Shown here one piece after another: positions 8,392-14,532 of a stretch of 30,104 bases of DNA. The stretch is from assembly GCA_047973025.1 (NCBI GenBank), contig JBKEBE010000068.1, forward strand, positions 1 to 30,104, given 5' to 3'. Source of the DNA: UPXZ01 sp047973025. Its GTDB lineage: Bacteria > Bacteroidota > Bacteroidia > Bacteroidales > Paludibacteraceae. The position numbers and the translations under genes were made by a program. The first letter of the stretch is position 1; every line of letters begins with the position of its first letter. Under the pieces are notes generated by a model. The model worked only from the letters and a program-made list of their open reading frames with translations, was not told the origin of the DNA and did not search any database.

Positions 8392-9218
8392 AAATTAAGT
8401 TTCTTTTTTATTAATCCCTTATCACAAAAATATTTGTTCACATCCTGATTCCTCTTCATTTGAGCAATATTTTCCGACTTATCGCTCCAAATTTCTTGAT
8501 GATGCAAATGATATTGGACGGCTAAATTTCTTACGGATTTTAATTGGTATCCTACAGCTTGAAATCTCCAAGCCAAATCGGTATCTTCACCAACAGCAGG
8601 TAAGGTAAATTCCTCATCAAATCCATTAATCGCGTAGATTGCTTTTTTTGAAAAGGACATATTAGAGCCGACTAATCGTTTGGCTTTTTGTCTGATTTTA
8701 GGAACAAAACAAAGAAAACCATCCGGAGAAATAAACAAGCATTCCTCTACAAAAACTGTTTTACCTTTTCCAAACAACAGTTTCTTAAGAAAAGTCTTTT
8801 GTATTTTATTCATTGTTTCCGTGAAATTATTTTCAAAAAGTAAAGATGTTTCCTTGTCCATTTTCACCCTTTTCCCGGATAGAATATGCCTGTCGTCAGC
8901 ATATCGCACGTGCATTTCTATAAAACGCTGATGCAACACACAATCACCATCAATAAAAATAAGTTGTTCTGATTTTGCGGAACGAATAGCTTTATTCAAC
9001 GCTTTATTTTTTTGCCATCCGTTATCTTCTTGTGTTAAATGCTGAAAATCATTGTCAAATGGATAACTTTTAACGAATTGCTTCATATCATCATTGCTTC
9101 CATCTTCCGAAATTATTATTTCAAAATGTTTTTCAGTTTGCAGTCTCAAAGAATCCAACACTAATTTTAGAAACTTGGTGTTATCATATACCGAAATTAT
9201 TAAAGACGCTTTGTACAT
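8388..9218 (-). CDS. Glycosyltransferase family 2 with galactosyltransferase-like C-terminal motif
   Basis: A 276-residue soluble GT-A enzyme. ASLIISVYDNTKFL opens the Rossmann-like nucleotide-sugar fold. IISEDGSNDD (36-44 region) is the classic GT2 'xDGSxD' loop, and FIDGDCVLH contains the metal-binding Asp90-Gly-Asp92. VGEDTDLAWRF near 209-219 carries the acidic ED pair expected for the catalytic base, in the arrangement seen in the galactosyltransferase C-terminal family. It starts 3 bases after the Stealth gene stop and overlaps the next gene by 4 bases, so the three form one operon. It is likely a polysaccharide chain-building enzyme; sugar specificity is not determinable. Confidence 0.87.
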   Translation of the reverse strand: MYKASLIISVYDNTKFLKLVLDSLRLQTEKHFEIIISEDGSNDDMKQFVKSYPFDNDFQHLTQEDNGWQKNKALNKAIRSAKSEQLIFIDGDCVLHQRFIEMHVRYADDRHILSGKRVKMDKETSLLFENNFTETMNKIQKTFLKKLLFGKGKTVFVEECLFISPDGFLCFVPKIRQKAKRLVGSNMSFSKKAIYAINGFDEEFTLPAVGEDTDLAWRFQAVGYQLKSVRNLAVQYHLHHQEIWSDKSENIAQMKRNQDVNKYFCDKGLIKKKLNL

Positions 9219-9221
9219 GTT

Positions 9222-10193
9222 CTAAAATTCAATTCTCAGTATTTTTCCTAACCAATTTAACAATACGTTTCTATCGTTTTCCAAAGCCATATCCAACGAT
9301 CCCATACAGCAGAATTTCAAATCCCGATTTTTTTCAAACATCCCGAGCTTTCTTTTCAGGTAATTTTTACCCCGATTTACCGGTTTTAAATAGAGAAGAT
9401 GTTCGGAAGAAGGCTTTATACGTACTTTTCCTGCATCTAACATCCGTAAATAATAGACTTCGTGCGTGTTAAACTGCTTTCCACTTCTGAATTTGTACGA
9501 AATATTTGACAAGAAATGTTGCGGATTTTTCTCGTAAAAATCCGCAATTACACTCTTTTTCAACGGATGTGGCAAATGGTCCAAGTGAAAATACTTCCAA
9601 CGCTTACCATATTTTAGCGCTCCCATTATCATCCCATCCTTAAATCCGACCGGCTTATGTCCATGCTTCATGGGTTTTATCAACCATAGTAATCGGTCGA
9701 GAATCAAACTGCGCCAATTCCCGTATGCAACGATTTTATCATCCACAAACCAATCCGAAATATCAATTGGGCGTATCAAAAAGAAATCGTCATTGAAATA
9801 AACGTAATTTTCACTTAACCCGGGTATCCGATAAATACACGTTTCTACAGCTCTGCTGTTGAAAACCGGTAAATACGCTTCGTAATCCCGAAAAATTACT
9901 TTGTGATCAACTATTTCTATCGGGATTTTGCTTTTCGGGAAATTCCGTGCAACAAAAGTTTCTACATGTGGGTTTTGCTCATCTGTAACGATGAAGATTT
10001 TTCGCGCGAACGTGGCAAAACGTAAAATCGATGCCACGCAGTAAAAAATTTCCCCTTCGGAACGATAGCGTGTAGGACCCGCGATATCATCCGATTTTTG
10101 TAGTTGTGGCGTTAGGTAAGGTTGTATTTTTTTTTTGTGGATAGGGTCGTTCCCATCGACCCACGTTATCACAAAATCTATTTCCATCGTCAT
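9222..10193 (-). CDS. Stealth-family sugar-phosphate transferase
   Basis: A 323-residue protein with the ordered conserved regions of the Stealth family. CR1 is IDFVITWVDGNDP (5-17). CR2 runs from RYRSEGEIFYCVASILRFA (42-60) through KIFIVTDEQNP (65-75) to YVYFNDDFFLIRPI (130-143). Later His-containing segments sit at YFHLDHLPHP (201-210) and near the C-terminus. Characterised members transfer hexose-1-phosphate or N-acetylglucosamine-1-phosphate to sugars, making phosphodiester-linked capsules; the human lysosomal enzyme GNPTAB is a relative. Here it implies that the locus product contains phosphosugar. It is the first gene of the three-gene minus-strand operon, with a -7 box just upstream. 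MTM offers two possible starts (residue 1 or 3). Confidence 0.9.
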   Translation of the reverse strand: MTMEIDFVITWVDGNDPIHKKKIQPYLTPQLQKSDDIAGPTRYRSEGEIFYCVASILRFATFARKIFIVTDEQNPHVETFVARNFPKSKIPIEIVDHKVIFRDYEAYLPVFNSRAVETCIYRIPGLSENYVYFNDDFFLIRPIDISDWFVDDKIVAYGNWRSLILDRLLWLIKPMKHGHKPVGFKDGMIMGALKYGKRWKYFHLDHLPHPLKKSVIADFYEKNPQHFLSNISYKFRSGKQFNTHEVYYLRMLDAGKVRIKPSSEHLLYLKPVNRGKNYLKRKLGMFEKNRDLKFCCMGSLDMALENDRNVLLNWLGKILRIEF

Positions 10194-10210
10194 TTAAAAG
10201 ATATTGGCTA

Positions 10211-10218
10211 CAAATTTA
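10211..10218 (-). promoter_or_regulatory. -7 box TAAATTTG (minus strand)
   Basis: Reads TAAATTTG on the minus strand, 17 bases before the Stealth gene start, in the 46-base gap after the GH16-like gene. It suggests that the Stealth operon can be transcribed separately from the GH16-like gene. No -33 TTTG is evident. Confidence 0.45.
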
Positions 10219-10239
10219 CGAAAGATTTTGTGATTTTCC

Positions 10240-11559
10240 TTATTCCCTGACTTCGTACGCCTTTATCCAGTCTATTTCCAACTTTCCGATCTCGGGCTGT
10301 TGATTTTTCGGGATAAAGGAGTTTACTCCAAAATAAAGGGATTCGTACGGGATATTATCCGTAGTTCGATAGACTTCGATGTTGTTTACATACCAAACCA
10401 ACACTCGTGGCGTCCATTCCAAGGTATAAATAAAAAATTGGTCTTCGGGGATTCCCTGAATTTCAATGCCGTCCATTTTATGCAGGGTGGCATTGCCCAA
10501 GGTAATTTCTTTTCCGTTGAAATGGAAAATATTGATGTGTGGCAGTTTCTTATCGCCACTCAGCCAAAGCGCGTGATGAACAGCCCCGCTGCAACGAATT
10601 TTAGCGCAGAAGATACCGTATCGTTGGCGGAAAGTAGCCGAAGTCTGAATCACGTCGGATGTGTATGCAAAATCTTTTTCCAGAAAGCCTTTCTGTACAT
10701 CCCAAGCCAACGAATGCGTAGGCAGTTGTACCGTGCGAATAGTCAAAACACCATCGGCAGTACTTACATTGTAACCGTTGTTATTCGCTTGCAGTTCGTT
10801 GGTAAAGGAATAGTTGCCGACCAGACGGGGATTGCCCGAATGAAAACCTGCTGACCAGCGAGAATCTTCTAATTTATGCCAATCGAAACGCTCGGAAAAA
10901 GTTAACCGAACCTGACCGTATTTTTTGAAAAGGGAAGATTTATTTTTTTTGGACGATACACTTTTTTCTCCGATTATGTCGTTTAGACGTTGTTCCATCC
11001 GGTATTCGTAGGTGGTTTCCCATCGGTCGGGATTTGCCCAGAAAGCGTTGGCTTGTTGAAATTCAGGTTCGGAAATTTTCTTTTTCAGTTCTTCAAACTC
11101 CCGTACAGCCAGCGATTCGTGGTATTGCGAATAATTTTTGTAAGCCGACGATTGCTCAAAACTTTTCAATTTCTCTATTTTCTCCGAAACTTCAAGAATC
11201 GACAAGTCCTTCAGGTTCAGCGAGTCGGGATTGGACTTGAAGTCTAAATACTCCCGTAACGTTTCCGAGTTTTTCGTTTCGTAATACAGCTTTATGTTGA
11301 CATCGTTCAGCAGTTTCTCATATTGCCGCATGATCCGGTTTTCGTCCGTGTCCTTGTATTTTCTGTTTTTGTAAAGTTCTTTTTTTTGCTTAAAGTCGCT
11401 TGAATTTACAAATTCTTCCAATCGGTCTTTATCCCGAATTTGATGGGATGTAAATTCTTGCCCATCATCTACACGGGTTATCTGAACGGTATCTAACTTC
11501 CGCTCAAACGACGAAGTGGATTGTAACCTTCTAAAGAGTCTTTTCCAAAATAAATTCAT
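10240..11559 (-). CDS. GH16-fold protein with substituted catalytic residues, long helical N-terminal region
   Basis: A 439-residue protein without signal peptide. Residues 1 to about 200 are charged and probably helical, with repeated motifs of the type EFVNSSDFKQKK, SFEQSSAYKNY and SEPEFQQANAF. Residues about 220-439 match the laminarinase/GH16 jelly roll: FSERFDWHKLEDSRWSAGF, the Y-G-I-F-C-A-K-I segment, HHALWLSG, the TLH segment and EWTPRVLVWYVNN. GH16 enzymes carry an E-x-D-x-x-E motif directly after the 'WL' strand. Here that position reads HINIFH (341-346; bases 10522-10539), so both glutamates are His and the aspartate is Asn. It is therefore unlikely to hydrolyse glycans in the usual way and may bind a glycan or act structurally. 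It sits between the LOG gene and the Stealth operon and may be co-transcribed with either. Confidence 0.82.
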   Translation of the reverse strand: MNLFWKRLFRRLQSTSSFERKLDTVQITRVDDGQEFTSHQIRDKDRLEEFVNSSDFKQKKELYKNRKYKDTDENRIMRQYEKLLNDVNIKLYYETKNSETLREYLDFKSNPDSLNLKDLSILEVSEKIEKLKSFEQSSAYKNYSQYHESLAVREFEELKKKISEPEFQQANAFWANPDRWETTYEYRMEQRLNDIIGEKSVSSKKNKSSLFKKYGQVRLTFSERFDWHKLEDSRWSAGFHSGNPRLVGNYSFTNELQANNNGYNVSTADGVLTIRTVQLPTHSLAWDVQKGFLEKDFAYTSDVIQTSATFRQRYGIFCAKIRCSGAVHHALWLSGDKKLPHINIFHFNGKEITLGNATLHKMDGIEIQGIPEDQFFIYTLEWTPRVLVWYVNNIEVYRTTDNIPYESLYFGVNSFIPKNQQPEIGKLEIDWIKAYEVRE

Positions 11560-11602
11560 AACTTTTGAACAAAAAATTTCAAAATAATCGTTATTAATAA
11601 AT

Positions 11603-12157
11603 TTACGTCCGAAGCTTCAGTTTGTCGCTATCAATCAGTCTTTCACAATCACTTAGCGAATTAACAAAAATCGGTTTATAATTTTCATTTTTAGGGATAA
11701 AGAATTCTCCTTTCATTTTATCAATCAGCTCCAATAAATCTTTGAAAAATCCGTCTTGATTTACGCAGATGAGCGGTTTTTGATGCTCTCCTACCGCACC
11801 GGACGCGATAATGGTAAACATTTCGTCTAAAGTACCATAGCCACCCGGCAAAACCACAAACACATCTGATTCTTCAAACATTCGTTTTTTTCGTTCAGCC
11901 ATATCTGCTGTTTGAATAAGTGTCGTCGGAAGGTTGCTCAATCGATCTGAATGTATGATTATCTCAGGAATTACACCGATAATCTTGCCCATCCCGGCAG
12001 TAAACCCTTCGGCTATCGCATCCATCAGTCCGCCCGTAGCCCCACCATATACAAGGGTATGCCCTTGTTCAGCCATATTCTTCCCAAACCGAAAAGTGGC
12101 TTGCTTGTAACTTTCGGCTATTTGATTACCGGATGAACAAAAAACGCAGATTTTCAC
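11603..12157 (-). CDS. LOG-family protein (cytokinin riboside 5'-monophosphate phosphoribohydrolase-like, TIGR00730)
   Basis: A 184-residue Rossmann-fold protein of the usual family length. It contains MKICVFCSSG at the start, VYGGATGGLMDAIAEG (37-52) and the signature PGGYGTLDE (104-112), preceded by the MAERKKRMF segment with the conserved Arg. Characterised members remove ribose-5-phosphate from cytokinin-type or other purine nucleotides; in bacteria without cytokinin signalling the physiological substrate is unclear. The start codon is GTG at 12157 and no in-frame ATG is available just upstream. A conserved repeat with promoter box and short leader frame lies directly in front. The GH16-like gene follows after 43 bases, so they may share a transcript, although a functional link is not evident. 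Confidence 0.9.
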   Translation of the reverse strand: MKICVFCSSGNQIAESYKQATFRFGKNMAEQGHTLVYGGATGGLMDAIAEGFTAGMGKIIGVIPEIIIHSDRLSNLPTTLIQTADMAERKKRMFEESDVFVVLPGGYGTLDEMFTIIASGAVGEHQKPLICVNQDGFFKDLLELIDKMKGEFFIPKNENYKPIFVNSLSDCERLIDSDKLKLRT

Positions 12158-12171
12158 GTGTTTATTTTTTA

Positions 12172-12210
12172 TTATTTCATTAAGGACACATGGTACACGC
12201 CATTAATCAT
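12172..12210 (-). CDS. Putative leader peptide MINGVYHVSLMK within repeat copy A
   Basis: A 12-codon frame (ATG at 12210, TAA ending at 12172) ends 14 bases before the GTG start of the LOG gene. A nearly identical frame precedes the lipoprotein gene (20506-20541). Over the shared codons, counting three before the ATG, there are five base differences, three of them synonymous (GGG/GGA, CAC/CAT, TTG/TTA). An AAGG purine run lies just before the ATG. In another frame an ATG 7 bases further on gives MACTMCP, also matched in the other copy. Translation is unproven, and the conservation could instead reflect an RNA or DNA element. Confidence 0.3.
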   Translation of the reverse strand: MINGVYHVSLMK

Positions 12211-12230
12211 TCCCTTGTGTTTCAAAGTTA
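12182..12230 (-). repeat. Promoter/leader repeat, copy A
   Basis: This 49-base stretch matches 20513-20561 at 45 of 49 positions, in the same orientation. Similarity resumes beyond it as ATGGCTG(T/A)TTCA at about 12237-12249 after a 1-base length difference. Read on the minus strand, it begins with a TAACTTTG box and runs to within 25 bases of the LOG start. Both copies occupy the same position relative to a minus-strand gene, which argues for a regulatory role. Confidence 0.75.
12223..12230 (-). promoter_or_regulatory. -7 box TAACTTTG (minus strand), LOG gene
   Basis: TAACTTTG fits TAnnTTTG. It is the upstream end of repeat copy A, 66 bases before the LOG start codon. Transcription would start near 12217, making the conserved repeat sequence the 5' leader. 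Confidence 0.5.
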
Positions 12231-12310
12231 TTTTTACATGGCTGTTTCATAGCAGTATCTCTAAAACGACATAATAGTAAAAGTAGTATATTCCCGGCGG
12301 TATAAAAATA

Positions 12311-12349
12311 AAAAATTGAATTGCGAAACCGATCGGCAATTCAATTTTT
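12311..12349 (-). terminator. Strong factor-independent terminator downstream of gyrB
   Basis: AAAAATTGAATTGC (12311-12324) pairs perfectly over 14 bp with GCAATTCAATTTTT (12336-12349) around an 11-base loop. It lies 21 bases after the gyrB stop, and on the minus strand the stem is followed by a T-rich tract (complement of 12302-12315). The A/T-flanked stem is symmetrical, so it could work in both directions. Confidence 0.82.
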
Positions 12350-12370
12350 TCTAAATATTATCGGATTGTA

Positions 12371-14332
12371 CTAAGCGTCAATCGTCGCGTAGGTCGCGTT
12401 TTGTTCGATGAATTGGCGACGTGGTGCCACATCATCGCCCATCAACATAGAAAAGACGTGATCGGCGGTAGCCGCGTTTTCGATGGTTACTTGCCGCAAC
12501 GTTCTGTTTTCCGGATTCATCGTGGTATCCCAAAGCTGTGTTTCATTCATTTCTCCCAGCCCTTTGTAGCGTTGCATATTAATACCGGCTTCACTTCCGT
12601 TGCCGTACCTGTCAATAAAAGCCTGACGTTGCTGCTCATTCCAGCAATATTCTTCCGTTTTTCCTTTCTTCATCAGGTAGAGCGGTGGCGTGGCTATGTA
12701 CAGATACCCGTTCTCGATGATTTCTTTCATGTGTCGGAAGAAGAAAGTCATCAGCAAAGTAGCGATGTGCGCGCCATCGACATCGGCATCGGTCATAATC
12801 ACGACCTTTTTATACCTTAGTTTATTCATATTTAGTGCCTTACTATCGTCTTCGGTACCGATACTGACTCCCAATGCCGTATAAATATTCTTTATCTCAT
12901 CACTTTCAAGCACTTTGTGCGGAATGGCTTTCTCCACGTTTAGGATTTTTCCGCGAAGCGGTAATATCGCTTGAAATTCACGACTGCGACCTTGCTTGGC
13001 TGTTCCGCCGGCGGAATCTCCTTCGACCAGAAAGAGTTCACACATATCGGCATCTTTGCTTGAGCAGTCGGCTAACTTTCCGGGCAGACCGCCACCGGAT
13101 AGTGGCGATTTGCGCTGAACCAGTTCGCGGGCTTTGCGGGCAGCGTGGCGAGCGGTTGCCGCCAGTACTACTTTATCGACAATTGTGCGGGCATCTTTCG
13201 GATTTTCTTCCAGGTAATAGCCCAACGCTTCGCTTACGGCAGATTCTACCGCTCCGGCTACTTCACTGTTTCCGAGTTTGGTTTTGGTCTGACCTTCAAA
13301 TTGGGGTTCGGCTACTTTGATGGAAATAACGGCTGTCAATCCTTCCCGAAAATCGTCCCCGCTGATTTCGATTTTGGATTTTTCCAATTTTTCCAGCAAT
13401 TTGTTGTCGTCGGCGTATTTTTTGAGTGTCCGTGTCAATCCTCGACGGAATCCGGTCAGGTGTGTTCCTCCTTCGATGGTGTTGATGTTGTTCACATACG
13501 AGTGTATATTCTCGTTGTACGACGTGTTATACACCATGGCTATTTCGACCGGCGTACCGTTTTTTTCGGTAGTAACGTGTATCACTTTTTCTATCAGGTC
13601 TTCACGGCTCTCATCAATGTAAGCGACAAATTCTTTCAATCCTTCTTTGGAATAAAAGGTTTCTTCTCGGATGCTTCCATCCTCTTCTTTTCGGTTGTCT
13701 TTGATCGTTAGCGTAATACCCGCGTTCAAAAACGCTAATTCGCGCAGACGGTTGGCAAGTACTTCGTATTTGTAAACGGTTTCGGTAAAAATCGATTTGT
13801 CCGGCAAGAACGTTACCGTGGTTCCTTGACGATCGGTTTCTCCGACCGGTTTGACGTCAAATTGGGGTTTCCCACAGGAATACTCCTGTACGTACAACTT
13901 CTTACCACGCGCTACTTCTACTTGCAAAAACGTGGAAAGCGCGTTCACGCAGGACACTCCCACCCCGTGCAATCCACCGGAAACTTTGTAACTGCCTTTG
14001 TCGAATTTTCCGCCGGCGTGAAGTACGGTCATAACTACTTCCAAAGCCGATCGCCCTTCTTTCTCATGTATGTCCACGGGGATACCGCGTCCGTTGTCCG
14101 AAACGGTTATCGAATTGTCTTGGTTAATGGTTACATGTATGGTGTCGCAATAGCCGGCTAATGCCTCGTCAATCGAGTTATCGACTACTTCATACACCAA
14201 ATGATGCAAGCCTTTTGTACTTACATCGCCGATGTACATCGCCGGACGTTTTCGTACGGCTTCCAATCCTTCGAGAACCTGAATACTGCTCGCTCCGTAC
14301 TGTTCGCCGGATTCTTTTAGCTGATCTGTCAT
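12371..14332 (-). CDS. gyrB: DNA gyrase subunit B
   Basis: A 653-residue type II topoisomerase ATPase subunit, the usual length for this phylum. The GHKL ATPase domain shows EVVDNSIDEALAG (Glu48 being the likely catalytic base), SDNGRGIPV (78-86) and GGLHGVGVSCVN (119-130). The transducer follows. The TOPRIM domain shows EGDSAGGTAKQGR near 435 and DADVDGAHI near 513. QRYKGLGEMN in the C-terminal region is the GyrB-type signature and argues against ParE. GyrB supplies ATP hydrolysis for negative supercoiling with GyrA. It is monocistronic: about 200 bases of leader or spacer upstream with a -7 box, and a strong terminator 21 bases after the stop. gyrA and dnaA are not in the window. Confidence 0.98.
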   Translation of the reverse strand: MTDQLKESGEQYGASSIQVLEGLEAVRKRPAMYIGDVSTKGLHHLVYEVVDNSIDEALAGYCDTIHVTINQDNSITVSDNGRGIPVDIHEKEGRSALEVVMTVLHAGGKFDKGSYKVSGGLHGVGVSCVNALSTFLQVEVARGKKLYVQEYSCGKPQFDVKPVGETDRQGTTVTFLPDKSIFTETVYKYEVLANRLRELAFLNAGITLTIKDNRKEEDGSIREETFYSKEGLKEFVAYIDESREDLIEKVIHVTTEKNGTPVEIAMVYNTSYNENIHSYVNNINTIEGGTHLTGFRRGLTRTLKKYADDNKLLEKLEKSKIEISGDDFREGLTAVISIKVAEPQFEGQTKTKLGNSEVAGAVESAVSEALGYYLEENPKDARTIVDKVVLAATARHAARKARELVQRKSPLSGGGLPGKLADCSSKDADMCELFLVEGDSAGGTAKQGRSREFQAILPLRGKILNVEKAIPHKVLESDEIKNIYTALGVSIGTEDDSKALNMNKLRYKKVVIMTDADVDGAHIATLLMTFFFRHMKEIIENGYLYIATPPLYLMKKGKTEEYCWNEQQRQAFIDRYGNGSEAGINMQRYKGLGEMNETQLWDTTMNPENRTLRQVTIENAATADHVFSMLMGDDVAPRRQFIEQNATYATIDA

Positions 14333-14413
14333 TTTAAAACCCTATTTTTCTGAATATTATACTACATTCTATGATTACTGTTTACAACGGATTTTCCATT
14401 GCGAAAAAACATA

Positions 14414-14421
14414 CAAATTTA
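14414..14421 (-). promoter_or_regulatory. -7 box TAAATTTG (minus strand), gyrB
   Basis: TAAATTTG on the minus strand, 81 bases before the gyrB start. An ATTG at about 21 bases further upstream is a one-mismatch -33 candidate. The remainder of 14333-14532 is AT-rich without other clear signals. Confidence 0.5.
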
Positions 14422-14532
14422 CAAAAAAAATATGAGAAAATGCAATGTTTGGACGGATAAATACAATCGATGCGAATTTGAAATAAACGGGAAATAAATT
14501 GCTTTATTGATAAAATATCTTCTGAAAATTAC

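Noticed and set aside
10300..10854. 184-codon open frame antisense to the GH16-like gene
   Set aside because: It lies wholly inside a well supported gene and has no recognisable features or promoter.
13145..13711. 188-codon open frame antisense to gyrB
   Set aside because: The product has no domain and no start signal; gyrB on the other strand is unambiguous.
14493..14508. AATAAA-TTGC-TTTATT hairpin after the hybrid kinase gene as terminator
   Set aside because: The stem is only six A/T pairs without a convincing T run; too weak to call.
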